Assembly: GCA_037147395.1 (NCBI GenBank)
Contig: JBAWVG010000011.1
Span: forward strand, 1-35,297
Source of the DNA: VFJL01 sp037147395
Lineage (GTDB): Bacteria > Pseudomonadota > Gammaproteobacteria > Burkholderiales > Nitrosomonadaceae
Direction: 5' to 3'
Length of the DNA: 35,297 nucleotides
Shown: one piece after another, positions 8,042-16,351 of the stretch
How the letters are laid out: the number at the start of each line of letters is the position of its first letter
Position numbering within the stretch: position 1 is the stretch's first letter
Program-made: the position numbers and the translations under genes
Notes under the pieces: model-generated
Seen by the model: only the letters and a program-made list of their open reading frames with translations
Database searches by the model: none
Told to the model about the DNA's origin: nothing

Positions 8042-9724
8042 TTATTTTTCCGTTTGCCGCATAAACAGCATGATCGGTATCAAGCCTGCGACTACCAGCG
8101 CCACTGCCGGTAATGCGGCCTGCTCCCACGCTCCTTCCGAAGTCATTTCAAAGATCCGTACCGACAGCGTATCCCAACCGAATGGTCGGGTCATTAGGGT
8201 AATGGGCATCTCTTTCATTACATCGACAAAGACCAGTGCGCCAGCGGTAAAGATACCGCTTTTCAAGATTGGTAGATGTACCCGTCGTAGCATCATCCAT
8301 CCGTTTATACCCATACTCATTGATGCTTCATCGATGCTGCTGGTGATGCGCTGCATCGCGCTATCGATCGGACTGTGACTGACTGCGAGAAATCGTGTCA
8401 GGTAAGCGAGTAGCATGATAGCGAGGGTGCCTTGGATTATGAGACCAGTTTCGATCTGGAATAATTGCAACGTTATTTCTCCAATCCAATTGTCTAGGTT
8501 GGCTAATGGCACAAACATACCCACAGCTAGCACCGTGCCCGGTAAAGCGTAGCCGAGGGTGGCGATGCGCACCGCATTACGCGTGGCTGCATCTTGGTGA
8601 CGGCGAGCTGCATATACTAGTAGTAGCGCTACTGTACAGGTCAGCAGTGCGGCAAGTGTGGACAGCAGCAGCGAATGCCAGAGTAACCCTAGATAGCGAG
8701 AGTCGAGATCCTGCGCCAAACTGTTAGCTGCCCAAATGAGCAGCTGTCCGATCGGTAGCAAAAAGGCAAGAAATAATGTACCCGAGGCTAGTGCAGTTGC
8801 CGTTACGGAGCGCCATCCGGCAAGCAAGATGCGGCCAGCGCGCGCGCTTTGCTTAACTTCGGCATAGCGCATACGGATGCGAATCTGTTGCTCCACCACG
8901 ATCAAGGCAAAGACGATTACGATCAGCAACGAAGCTAGTTGTGAAGCAGCTGGTAGCGAGAACATGCCGAACCATGCTTTGTAAATGGCGGTGGTGAATG
9001 TATCGTAATTGAATACTGCCACTGTGCCGAAATCTGCCAGGGTCTCCATCAGAGCTAGCATCACCCCGCCGGTGATCCATGGACGTGCCATTGGTAGGGC
9101 CACCCTGAAGAAACCTTGTGTGCGATTAAGCCCAAGTGATTGCGAAGCTTCCAACGAGCGTTTTCCTTGTGTAAGAAAAGCATTGCGTGCGAGCAAGTAA
9201 ACGTAGGGGTAGAAAGCCAGCACCATGACTGTGATCACGCCCATCCGTCCACGCACTTCAGGGAACCAAGCATCCGGACCCAGCCACGAGCGAAATGCGG
9301 TCTGCACTGGGCCTGTGAAATCAAATAGTCCGAGTACCACGAATGCGGTGACGTAGGCGGGGATTGCAAGGGGGAGCAACAGTGCCCAGGAAAATAATTT
9401 CCGCCCAGGAAACTCACAGACTGCGGTGAGCCAGGCGAGACTTACGCCTAGCAACGTGGTACCACAGACTACGCCCAGTGCAAGCCAGAAAGTGTTGATT
9501 AGAAGACTTAGCAGGGTGGTCTCAACCAAGTGTTGCCAGATATCGCTGGTGGGGGCAAAGAACGAGGAAAGGATGGTGCCGATCGGGATCAGCACCAGTG
9601 CAGCCACCAGAAAAGGGATTAGACGCCAGACGGATGCTGGACGATGATTAGAAGAGAGGTAGCGGGAAAGGCTGGTTAACTTATTTCCATTCCGCACCGC
9701 AACACTGAGTGTTTCAACCTTCAC
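8042..9724 (-). CDS. fbpB: Iron(III) ABC transporter permease (fused two-domain)
   Basis: A 560-residue inner-membrane protein with about twelve hydrophobic segments and two tandem permease domains, as expected for FbpB/SfuB. The EAA-type cytoplasmic loops are seen near ASQSLGLNRTQGFFRVALP in the first half and EASMSMGINGWMMLRRVHLP in the second, each followed by a conserved membrane segment. One polypeptide supplies both halves of the transmembrane channel. The start is GTG 9724; a TAAGG formed by the fbpA stop codon and the following bases is its likely ribosome binding site, so translation is coupled. The gap to fbpA is 10 bp and to fbpC 3 bp. Confidence 0.93.
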   Translation of the reverse strand: MKVETLSVAVRNGNKLTSLSRYLSSNHRPASVWRLIPFLVAALVLIPIGTILSSFFAPTSDIWQHLVETTLLSLLINTFWLALGVVCGTTLLGVSLAWLTAVCEFPGRKLFSWALLLPLAIPAYVTAFVVLGLFDFTGPVQTAFRSWLGPDAWFPEVRGRMGVITVMVLAFYPYVYLLARNAFLTQGKRSLEASQSLGLNRTQGFFRVALPMARPWITGGVMLALMETLADFGTVAVFNYDTFTTAIYKAWFGMFSLPAASQLASLLIVIVFALIVVEQQIRIRMRYAEVKQSARAGRILLAGWRSVTATALASGTLFLAFLLPIGQLLIWAANSLAQDLDSRYLGLLWHSLLLSTLAALLTCTVALLLVYAARRHQDAATRNAVRIATLGYALPGTVLAVGMFVPLANLDNWIGEITLQLFQIETGLIIQGTLAIMLLAYLTRFLAVSHSPIDSAMQRITSSIDEASMSMGINGWMMLRRVHLPILKSGIFTAGALVFVDVMKEMPITLMTRPFGWDTLSVRIFEMTSEGAWEQAALPAVALVVAGLIPIMLFMRQTEK

Positions 9725-9734
9725 CTTCGCTGCC

Positions 9735-10754
9735 TTAGCGGTAGCCGGCCCGATCCATCAGCTTGACTGCCGCTGCCTGCAGTTCACCAGCGGTAGCTAC
9801 ATTTATCGTGTTCTGCTTGAAACTGCCCCACGCCGAGACCACCTCATCAGGTTTTATCTTAGGATTGACTGGATACTCCATGTTCACCTCGGCATAGAGG
9901 TTTTGTGCTTTATCCATTGACAAGAATTCCAGCAGCTTAATTGCTGCTAATTCGTTCTTGGCATACTTGGTGATGCCTGCTCCAGAAATATTGACATGGA
10001 CACCATTACCGGTCTGGTTGGGCCAGAAAATTGCTAATGGTAACGAGGGGTTCTTTGCCAATAGGCGACCATAATAATAGGAATTGACCAGTGTCACGTC
10101 GCATTTTCCAGCTGCGACGAACTCCATCGCGCGAGTGTCGTCCGACAATGGATCAGTGGCGAGATTTGCGACCCACCCCTTAACAATCTGCTCTGCCTTG
10201 GCTTCTCCGTGCTCGGCAATCATCATTGCGATCAGAGATTGGTTATACACCTTCTTGGATGAGCGCAGACATAGGCGTCCTTTCCACTTTGGTTCGGCCA
10301 AATCCTCGTAGCTGGAAAGTTCTCCGGGTTTTATTTTATGAGTGTTGTAGACCATGGTACGGGCACGTACTGAAAGGCCGAACCATTGTTTTTGAGGGTC
10401 GCGCAGGTGGGTCGGGATATTGGCATCAAGTGTCTTCGATTCTATTGGTTTCAGAAGCCCCTCGCGTGCAGCCTCCCACAGATTACCTGCATCAACCGTG
10501 ATGAGCATGTCGGCTGGTGTATTCTTCCCTTCCGCCTTGAGGCGTGCGAGTAAGGCACCTTCATTATCGGTGATGAACTTCACCGCAATGCCGGTGTCTT
10601 TGGTAAAAACATCAAACATCGGTTTGATGAGTTGTTCAATACGCGCAGAATAGACCACCACCTGCTCAGCATGGACGTAATTAGCGCCAAGCAACGCGGC
10701 GCAACCAAGTATTGCTACAAGATAACGGCCTAAGAGTGGTCTCGGCATTTTCAT
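9735..10754 (-). CDS. fbpA: Periplasmic iron(III)-binding protein
   Basis: A 339-residue substrate-binding protein (FbpA/FutA/SfuA type). A signal peptide of about 29 residues (hydrophobic core VAILGCAALLGA, cut after VHA) precedes the mature QVVVYSAR start, which is typical of this family. The paired tyrosines that ligate ferric iron are in VNSYYYGRLL. PAGE-like interdomain blocks such as DMLITVDAGNLW and RLCLRSSKKVYNQSL are present. GGAG lies 3 bases from ATG 10754 and 9 bases from a second ATG at 10748, so the second start may be the one used (two residues shorter). First gene of fbpABC, downstream of a promoter overlapped by a Fur box. Confidence 0.94.
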   Translation of the reverse strand: MKMPRPLLGRYLVAILGCAALLGANYVHAEQVVVYSARIEQLIKPMFDVFTKDTGIAVKFITDNEGALLARLKAEGKNTPADMLITVDAGNLWEAAREGLLKPIESKTLDANIPTHLRDPQKQWFGLSVRARTMVYNTHKIKPGELSSYEDLAEPKWKGRLCLRSSKKVYNQSLIAMMIAEHGEAKAEQIVKGWVANLATDPLSDDTRAMEFVAAGKCDVTLVNSYYYGRLLAKNPSLPLAIFWPNQTGNGVHVNISGAGITKYAKNELAAIKLLEFLSMDKAQNLYAEVNMEYPVNPKIKPDEVVSAWGSFKQNTINVATAGELQAAAVKLMDRAGYR

Positions 10755-10803
10755 TTACTCCGGATAAAATTAACAACAAAATCAAGGGTGCGCTTGCGAT
10801 TTG

Positions 10804-10831
10804 ATTATATACGAATGATAATAGTTATCAA
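10804..10831 (-). promoter_or_regulatory. Sigma-70-type promoter of fbpABC
   Basis: On the minus strand, TTGATA (10831-10826) and a perfect TATAAT (10809-10804) are separated by 16 bases, about 50 bases upstream of fbpA. It coincides with the Fur box, giving the arrangement expected for iron-repressed transcription. Confidence 0.75.
10816..10830. promoter_or_regulatory. Fur box
   Basis: TGATAATAGTTATCA matches the 7-1-7 Fur consensus TGATAATNATTATCA at 14 of 15 positions. It covers the -35 element and spacer of the fbpABC promoter, so Fur-Fe(II) would block RNA polymerase. Confidence 0.8.
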
Positions 10832-11089
10832 TAAGAATCTGGATAACTTGGTGTCAGCTATTGAAAATGAGGGATAAATTCGGGGGAAATAGTTTGGTCT
10901 CGGTATGTACTACCCATAAAGTTATAGAGCTTCTGACCGCGCATACTACTCATGAATTGAAGCTTTATGAATATTGGAAATAATAAACAACTAATCATAG
11001 CGGTAAGAATTCTTGAGGTGCGGCGAATAGGCCTCTATACATATTCATCCGCGAAGGGGCACGCCCTTCTTTCTCAGTATCAGTTCGCC
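10832..11089. other. Non-coding stretch between fbpA promoter and the TPR gene
   Basis: With the preferred start of the TPR protein at 11090, more than 300 bases separate it from fbpA. Apart from the Fur-controlled promoter at the left end, the only structure I see is a hairpin, GAAGGG (11053-11058) with CCCTTC (11064-11069), followed by TTTCTC and ending about 20 bases before the ATG. It could be a weak terminator or attenuator. The same region is an open frame back to ATG 10967, but its 41 codons lack family resemblance and would push the signal peptide inward. I see no convincing plus-strand promoter and no tRNA. Confidence 0.4.
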
Positions 11090-12286
11090 ATGAGAAGGGT
11101 GATATCTGGACTAGTAGCTTTTCTACTTATTCTCCCGATAAGCTTGTCCACTCATGCTCAAGGGAAAGAATGGAAGAGGCTTAATGGCGAGGTCATGTTT
11201 TTATACCGACAGGGTCATTATGATCAGGCTGTTGCCACCGCAAGGAGAGCTTTGCAGGTAGCTGAGAAGGCCGGTGGACCGGATCACCTTGATGTGGCCA
11301 TGAGCCTAAACAACCTTGCCGAGCTGTATCGAGCTCAGGGTCAGAATGAGCTCGCAAGGTCACTGCACGCACGTGCGCTGATAATCAGGGAGAGGGCGCT
11401 TGGTCCAGAGCATCCTTTGGTGGCTGCGAGTCTAAATAATTTGGCAGAGTCATACCTTGCCCAAGGTCAGGACGAGCAAGCGGGGGCACTCTTCAGGCGT
11501 GCACTGGCGGTCACGGAGAAGATCTTTAGCTCGGACCATCCTTTAGTTGCTACGAGCATGAATAGTCTGGCAATGGTGTACGATTCTCAGGGGTTGTACT
11601 CACAGGCTGAACCGCTTTACCAGCGGTCATTGGCTATTTGGGAGAAGACTCTCGGATCGAATCACCCTGACGTGGCGAGAGGTCTCAACAATTTAGCGTC
11701 GCTGTACTATTCTCAAGGCCGCCATGCTCAGGCCGAGCCACTTTATCGGCGTGCACTGGCAATTTGGGAGAAGGTCTTAAGCCCTAATCATCCGGATATA
11801 ACCCACAGTCTGAACAATCTTGCAGCGTTGTACTATGCCCAAGGCAAATACGAGCAGGCCGAACCGCTCTACAAGCGTGCGCTGGAAATCGGGGAGAATG
11901 CGCTCGATCCAGATCATCCTGACCTAGCGACGAGCCTCAATAACCTGGCGGAGCTTTACCGTGCCCAAGGCAAATACGAGCAGGCCGAATTGCTTTATAA
12001 ACGTTCGCGTGCGATCTGGGAGAAGATCCTGAGCCCATATCATCCTGAAGTTGCCACGAGCTTAAACAATCTTGCGTTGTTATATGATGCTCAAGGTAAA
12101 TATGACCAGGCCGAGCCGCTGTACAACCGTTCGCTGGCAATCTGGGAAAAGGCGCTCGGACCGAGCCATCCCGATGTGGCCACAAGCCTGGAGAATAGAG
12201 CAACACTCTATCGCAAGACTGACAGGAAAGCAGAGGCAGAATTATTGGAGCAGCGGGCATTAATCATTCGGAGCTTGAAGCGGTGA
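11090..12286 (+). CDS. Exported kinesin-light-chain-type TPR protein
   Basis: A 398-residue protein starting MRRVISGLVAFLLILPIS, a typical signal peptide with probable cleavage after THA. After a short linker and one degenerate repeat come eight tandem repeats of exactly 42 residues with no insertions, each of the form (G/S)PxHPDVATSLNNLAxLYxAQGKYxQAEPLYxRxLAIWEKxL. This is the TPR_10/TPR_12 kinesin-light-chain pattern, a superhelical protein-binding scaffold. A mature periplasmic location suggests it holds or assembles envelope proteins. Its stop overlaps a possible GTG start of the secretin-like gene (GTGA), so the two products may work together. The longer start at 10967 would hide the signal peptide. 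No enzymatic domain; the partner is unknown. Confidence 0.85.
   Translation: MRRVISGLVAFLLILPISLSTHAQGKEWKRLNGEVMFLYRQGHYDQAVATARRALQVAEKAGGPDHLDVAMSLNNLAELYRAQGQNELARSLHARALIIRERALGPEHPLVAASLNNLAESYLAQGQDEQAGALFRRALAVTEKIFSSDHPLVATSMNSLAMVYDSQGLYSQAEPLYQRSLAIWEKTLGSNHPDVARGLNNLASLYYSQGRHAQAEPLYRRALAIWEKVLSPNHPDITHSLNNLAALYYAQGKYEQAEPLYKRALEIGENALDPDHPDLATSLNNLAELYRAQGKYEQAELLYKRSRAIWEKILSPYHPEVATSLNNLALLYDAQGKYDQAEPLYNRSLAIWEKALGPSHPDVATSLENRATLYRKTDRKAEAELLEQRALIIRSLKR
11276..12283 (+). repeat. Eight tandem 126-bp TPR-coding repeats
   Basis: The coding sequence repeats with a strict 126-bp period (42 codons). Adjacent units five and six share an identical 27-base stretch beginning at 11837 and again at 11963, exactly 126 bp apart, while other units have drifted. 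This points to recent duplication or gene conversion within the array. Confidence 0.85.
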
Positions 12287-12333
12287 GATTAAAGATGAGA
12301 CAGGAGAACCTTTTTCAGAGAGGTACGGCGACC

Positions 12334-13200
12334 ATGAGACGGAGCTTTGTTACTGCTGGCTTGTGCGGCTTGTTACTGATTTCAACTTTCACGGCGAGCG
12401 GACAGATGGTTACAGAAGTGATTCCATTGCAGCACCGAGTCAGTGAAGAGATCATACCGGTACTGCAGCCATTTCTGGATAAGCAGGGGGCGGTTAGCGG
12501 TATACAGAATCAGCTCATCGTACGGACCACGGTGATCAATCTAGAGGAAATTAAACGGTTGCTGACTGAGATTGATGTTGCGCCGCGTCTCCTGATTATA
12601 ATCGTGAAACAGGATGTAGACCGAGCCACTGAAGAGCATCTGCGCGATGCTTTAGGAAGCGGTAGTGGAGCGGGTGGACGTATCGCCATCACCGGCAGCG
12701 AAGACGACTCTGGTCGTGTGCCAGGAGGAGGTCAGAAGCAACCCGGTAGACAGAGTGCGCGCACGATCAGCAGTCGCTCACTGGAGAGCGATCGTAATAC
12801 TCAGCGGGTACAGGTCCTAGAAGGGAATCGTGCCTTCATCCGGAGCGGGCAGTCGTTACCACTGCCTGCGAGGGGCCTGATTTATTCACCTCAAGGAGAC
12901 GTGAGAGTGGTGGAGAATGCGCAGATGCGGGATGCTGTCACTGGTTTTAGTGTATTGCCCCGTGTCTATGGTAAACAAGTGATGCTAGAAATTAGCTCGC
13001 AGCGGGATAGGTCCAGTGTACAAAACCCTAGCAGTATTGATATTCAGCAGATGGCCACGGTTGTTTCTGGCAGGATGGGTGAATGGATTGAGATCGGTGG
13101 TGTGGGGCAAGGGCGAGCTGAACAGGTTAACAATTCTCGCAGCATCACGACGAATGGCCAGCAGCGCAAGGTATTGGTCAAGGTAGAGGAAGCGCAGTAA
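12334..13200 (+). CDS. Small secretin-like exported protein (N1-type domain plus short secretin-like domain)
   Basis: A 288-residue protein from ATG 12334, starting MRRSFVTAGLCGLLLISTFT (signal peptide, cut near ASG). Residues about 30-85 (HRVSEEIIPVLQPFLDKQG, then LIVRTTVINLEEIKRLLTEID) resemble the short N1-type domain of type II/III secretins. A Gly/Ser-rich linker follows. The C-terminal half contains VLEGNRAFIRSGQSLPLP, a GFSVLPRVYGKQVMLEIS strand pair and MGEWIEIGGV, as in the secretin homology region, but is far too short to build a full pore. The frame also allows GTG 12283 or ATG 12295, adding up to 17 residues before the signal peptide; GAGG upstream of 12334 favours the later start. 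It immediately follows the TPR gene. Function unknown; a periplasmic ring or adaptor is a guess. Confidence 0.75.
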   Translation: MRRSFVTAGLCGLLLISTFTASGQMVTEVIPLQHRVSEEIIPVLQPFLDKQGAVSGIQNQLIVRTTVINLEEIKRLLTEIDVAPRLLIIIVKQDVDRATEEHLRDALGSGSGAGGRIAITGSEDDSGRVPGGGQKQPGRQSARTISSRSLESDRNTQRVQVLEGNRAFIRSGQSLPLPARGLIYSPQGDVRVVENAQMRDAVTGFSVLPRVYGKQVMLEISSQRDRSSVQNPSSIDIQQMATVVSGRMGEWIEIGGVGQGRAEQVNNSRSITTNGQQRKVLVKVEEAQ

Positions 13201-13320
13201 GTGGCTTAGATGGGCTTGTTTGTAATTTAGTGAGATTAGCCATAGACTGAAAATGATGGTTGCAAGCGAATGGGCTGATTTGTCAGTGCTGCATCAACTA
13301 ACCCAAAACAAGGAGAGATC

Positions 13321-13542
13321 ATGGCAGAAGAAAGTATTTATCGGATAACGGAGATAGTTGGGACCAGCAAGGTATCTTGGGAAGATGCGGCTAAGAATGC
13401 GGTTAAGACTGCTTCAAAGACACTGCGTGACCTAAGAGTTGCTGAGATTATGAAGCTTGATATGGTGATCCAGAAAGACAAAGTGACTCGCTATCGGGCC
13501 CGAGTAAGTTTGTCTTTTAAGTACGAAGCAAAGGGTAAGTAA
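13321..13542 (+). CDS. Dodecin-like protein
   Basis: A 73-residue protein with the dodecin pattern: a first strand YRITEIVGTS, a helix starting SWEDAAKNAVKTASKTLRD, then two antiparallel strands ending VSLSFKYEAKG. Dodecins form hollow dodecamers that store or buffer flavins. In the classical flavin-binding members a tryptophan follows the helix (DWFEV); here the same place reads LRVAEI, so the stacking residue is Val40. It may therefore bind another ligand or none. A strong AAGGAGAG ribosome binding site precedes the ATG. The gene stands alone, ending at a strong terminator shared with convergent clpA. Confidence 0.88.
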   Translation: MAEESIYRITEIVGTSKVSWEDAAKNAVKTASKTLRDLRVAEIMKLDMVIQKDKVTRYRARVSLSFKYEAKGK

Positions 13543-13556
13543 GGTAGGTAACTGGA

Positions 13557-13602
13557 GTGAGGAATAAAAAGGGCGCTGATATGCGCCTTTTTTATTCCTC
13601 AC
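13557..13602. terminator. Bidirectional terminator between the dodecin-like gene and clpA
   Basis: A 20-base stem (13557-13576 with 13583-13602) pairs at 19 positions plus one G-U, around a 6-base loop TGATAT. The GC core GGCGC/GCGCC is flanked by A5 on one side and T6 on the other, so it can end transcription in both directions. Confidence 0.9.
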
Positions 13603-13620
13603 TTTACTGAGCGGCAAGCG

Positions 13621-15879
13621 CTATACAACGGGGGAGGATTCCTCTTCAAACTCTAGCTTCACCTTGCCATCGGCACCCATGTCCACTGTCACACGGCCGC
13701 CGTTGGCGAGACGGCCGAACAGTAGTTCATCCGCCAGAGCGCTGCGAATGGTATCTTGAATCAACCTTGCCATCGGCCGTGCACCCATCAGCGGATCAAA
13801 ACCATCTTTTGCCAGATGAGACTTTAGTTCATCAGTGAAGACAGCTTCCACCTTCTTTTCATGTAATTGAGATTCCAGTTGCATCAGAAATTTATCTACT
13901 ACCCGCAGAATCACGTCTCGGTCCAGCGCTGAGAAGGAGATAATTGCATCGAGTCGATTGCGGAATTCCGGCGTAAACATGCGTTTGATGTCGGCCATTT
14001 CGGCACCTGCCTGCGCCGACTTGGTGAAGCCAATTGAAGTCTTGGCGAGCGATTCTGCCCCAGCATTCGTAGTCATAATGATGATCACATTGCGGAAATC
14101 TGCTTTGCGGCCATTATTATCGGTTAGAGTGCCATAATCCATCACCTGAAGCAGAATGCTAAAAATGTCTGGATGGGCTTTCTCTATTTCATCCAGTAGC
14201 AGCACTGCATAGGGCTGTTTGGTGATGGCCTCGGTGAGTAGCCCACCCTGGTCAAAACCAACATAACCGGGAGGTGCGCCGATCAGTCGTGAAACTGCAT
14301 GCCGTTCCATGTACTCAGACATATCGAAACGGTGCAGTTGAATACCCAATGCATAAGCAAGTTGCCGTGCCACCTCAGTTTTCCCGACGCCGGTAGGACC
14401 AGAAAAGAGGAATGAGCCGACTGGTTTTTGTGGACTACCCAGCCCGCTACGTGCCATCTTGATCGCTGCTGTGAGCGCATGGATAGCCTTATCCTGACCG
14501 AAGACAATAGCCTTCAAATCACGTTCGAGCGTCTTCAGTGTGTTCCGGTCATCACTGGAGACACTCTGGGGCGGTATGCGGGCGATCTTCGCTATGATGT
14601 CTTCGATCTCATGCTTACTAATAATCTTGCGCTGCTTTGATTTGGGTAGGACGCGTTGGGCTGCGCCTGCTTCGTCGATCACATCGATCGCTTTGTCTGG
14701 CAAGTGTCGGTCACTGATGAAGCGTGCTGATAACTCCGCCGCGGTGGAGAGCGCGATGGCCGTATATTTAACCCCATGATATGTCTCATAGCGGGACTTT
14801 AGTCCGCGCAGGATGGCTATAGTTTCCTCCACGCTGGGTTCAGGAACATCAACCTTCTGGAAACGTCTCGACAGCGCATGATCCTTCTCAAAAATTCCAC
14901 GATATTCACTGTAAGTAGTGGCGCCGATACATTTGAGTTGACCGGTATTGAGTATTGGCTTGAGAAGATTGGAGGCATCAAGCGTGCCGCCAGAGGCTGC
15001 GCCGGCGCCGATTAGGGTATGAATTTCATCGATAAAAAGAATGGCATTCTGATCTTCAAGTAACTGTTTTAGAACGGCCTTCAAACGCTGCTCGAAGTCT
15101 CCCCGGTATTTGGTGCCGGCCAACAGCGCTCCCATATCCAAAGCATAGACTTGATGGTGTGCCAGAATTTCAGGTACTTCTTTTTCGACGATGCGTCGCG
15201 CTAAACCCTCAGCAATGGCAGTTTTTCCAACCCCAGCCTCACCCACCAACAGAGGGTTATTCTTGCGCCTCCGGCATAAAGTCTGGATTACCCGTTCTAA
15301 TTCCTTTTCCCGGCCGATCAAAGGGTCGATCTTGCCAGCCAATGCCTGACTATTGAGGTTTGTGGTATAGCTTTCTAATGCGCCGCTGGCACCAACTTCC
15401 TGTTCAGTCTCAGCTTCGCCCTCAGTCTTAGCGCCGCTACCTTGAGGAACTTTACTGATGCCATGGGAAATGTAATTAACAATGTCTAGCCTCGCCACCC
15501 CTTTCTGGTGGAGGAAATAAACAGCATGCGAGTCCTTCTCGCCGAATATCGCGACCAGGACGTTGGCGCCGGTGACCTCTTTCTTTCCGGAGGACTGGAC
15601 ATGCAGGATGGCACGCTGGATTACTCGCTGGAAGCCAAGGGTTGGCTGTGTATCCACCTCGCCGCTGCCAGATACAGTGGGTGTATTCTCGTCAACATGT
15701 TCTGTAAGCAGTTTGCGTAGGTCGTCTATATCGACTGAACAGGCTCGGAGTACATCGGCCGCAGTAGGGTTATCGAGCATCGCCAATAACAAGTGTTCGA
15801 CTGTAATAAACTCATGCCGCTTCTGCCGCGAATCGGCAAATGCCATGTGTAGGGATACTTCTAGTTCTTGAGCAATCAT
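13621..15879 (-). CDS. clpA: ATP-dependent Clp protease ATP-binding subunit ClpA
   Basis: A 752-residue class I AAA+ unfoldase that feeds substrates to the ClpP peptidase. The N-terminal double Clp_N domain (ISTVEHLLLAML-like region from about residue 25) binds ClpS. AAA domain 1 has Walker A GEAGVGKTA near residue 215 and Walker B ILFIDEIH. AAA domain 2 has Walker A GPTGVGKTE near residue 497 and Walker B VLLLDEIEKAHPDI. The ClpP-docking tripeptide IGF occurs in TSIGFTKS near residue 615, distinguishing it from ClpB. An acidic linker rich in Glu and Gly separates the N-domain from AAA1. The ATG is two bases past the clpS stop, so the genes form a coupled pair. Confidence 0.97.
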   Translation of the reverse strand: MIAQELEVSLHMAFADSRQKRHEFITVEHLLLAMLDNPTAADVLRACSVDIDDLRKLLTEHVDENTPTVSGSGEVDTQPTLGFQRVIQRAILHVQSSGKKEVTGANVLVAIFGEKDSHAVYFLHQKGVARLDIVNYISHGISKVPQGSGAKTEGEAETEQEVGASGALESYTTNLNSQALAGKIDPLIGREKELERVIQTLCRRRKNNPLLVGEAGVGKTAIAEGLARRIVEKEVPEILAHHQVYALDMGALLAGTKYRGDFEQRLKAVLKQLLEDQNAILFIDEIHTLIGAGAASGGTLDASNLLKPILNTGQLKCIGATTYSEYRGIFEKDHALSRRFQKVDVPEPSVEETIAILRGLKSRYETYHGVKYTAIALSTAAELSARFISDRHLPDKAIDVIDEAGAAQRVLPKSKQRKIISKHEIEDIIAKIARIPPQSVSSDDRNTLKTLERDLKAIVFGQDKAIHALTAAIKMARSGLGSPQKPVGSFLFSGPTGVGKTEVARQLAYALGIQLHRFDMSEYMERHAVSRLIGAPPGYVGFDQGGLLTEAITKQPYAVLLLDEIEKAHPDIFSILLQVMDYGTLTDNNGRKADFRNVIIIMTTNAGAESLAKTSIGFTKSAQAGAEMADIKRMFTPEFRNRLDAIISFSALDRDVILRVVDKFLMQLESQLHEKKVEAVFTDELKSHLAKDGFDPLMGARPMARLIQDTIRSALADELLFGRLANGGRVTVDMGADGKVKLEFEEESSPVV

Positions 15880-15880
15880 T

Positions 15881-16204
15881 TTAGGTTTTCTCCATCACGC
15901 ACTGTAGCGGATGCTGATGCTGTCTGGCAAATGTGACCACCTGATCCACTTTCGATGTAGCGACATCGTTAGGGTAGACGCCACATACCCCTACACCCTC
16001 TTTATGAACTTGGAGCATTATTTGTGTTGCCTGCTCTCGGCCCATGGAAAAAAAAGTTTGTAACACCGAGACCACGAATTCCATCGGTGTGAAGTCATCA
16101 TTAAGCAGGACCACTTTAAACATCGGAGGAGGCTTCAGTTTACTCTTTTCGGCCTCTACTACGGCATCTCCGTGGTTTCTTGCTGCCATAGTCACCCGCT
16201 TCAT
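15881..16204 (-). CDS. clpS: ATP-dependent Clp protease adaptor ClpS
   Basis: A 107-residue adaptor that delivers N-degron substrates to ClpAP. After an unstructured N-terminus the folded part contains VVLLNDDFTPMEFVVSVLQ, in which the Asn-Asp-Asp and Met residues line the N-degron pocket, and the helix TQIMLQVHKEGVGVCGVY with the pocket histidine. Its gene directly precedes clpA, the standard order. Two ATGs are possible (16204 and 16189), neither with a strong ribosome binding site; the difference is five residues in the flexible tail. Confidence 0.95.
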   Translation of the reverse strand: MKRVTMAARNHGDAVVEAEKSKLKPPPMFKVVLLNDDFTPMEFVVSVLQTFFSMGREQATQIMLQVHKEGVGVCGVYPNDVATSKVDQVVTFARQHQHPLQCVMEKT

Positions 16205-16322
16205 TTGCTCATTAATCGTAACAGAATGTCTGACATCTCTTATGTTTGACGATTACTGAGGAATTTTCAAGTAACTTGATAAAATTATTCTGTTGCATTT
16301 TTACAAAATTCGATATGACCAC

Positions 16323-16351
16323 TTGACTTGGGGACAGGATTTGCGTAAAAC
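16323..16351 (+). promoter_or_regulatory. Candidate cspA promoter and start of a long 5' leader
   Basis: TTGACT (16323-16328) and TAAAAC (16346-16351) lie 17 bases apart, giving a predicted start near 16358 and a leader of roughly 108 bases before the cold-shock gene. Long structured leaders are typical of cspA mRNAs. Near its end a short CGGG/CCCG hairpin (16428-16442) followed by a T-run lies just before the ribosome binding site, which might respond to temperature. Confidence 0.45.

Noticed and set aside
10967..11089. Longer N-terminus for the TPR protein
   Set aside because: It places 41 unrelated residues before a clear signal peptide; the internal ATG 11090 gives a normal exported protein.
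11276..12283. Regular spaced repeats considered as a CRISPR-like array
   Set aside because: The 126-bp repeats are fully coding, degenerate between units and encode TPR motifs; there are no unique spacers.
16243..16271. Possible sigma-32 promoter for clpS (CTTGAAA on the minus strand at 16271-16265)
   Set aside because: No CCCCAT-like -10 element lies 11-15 bases downstream.
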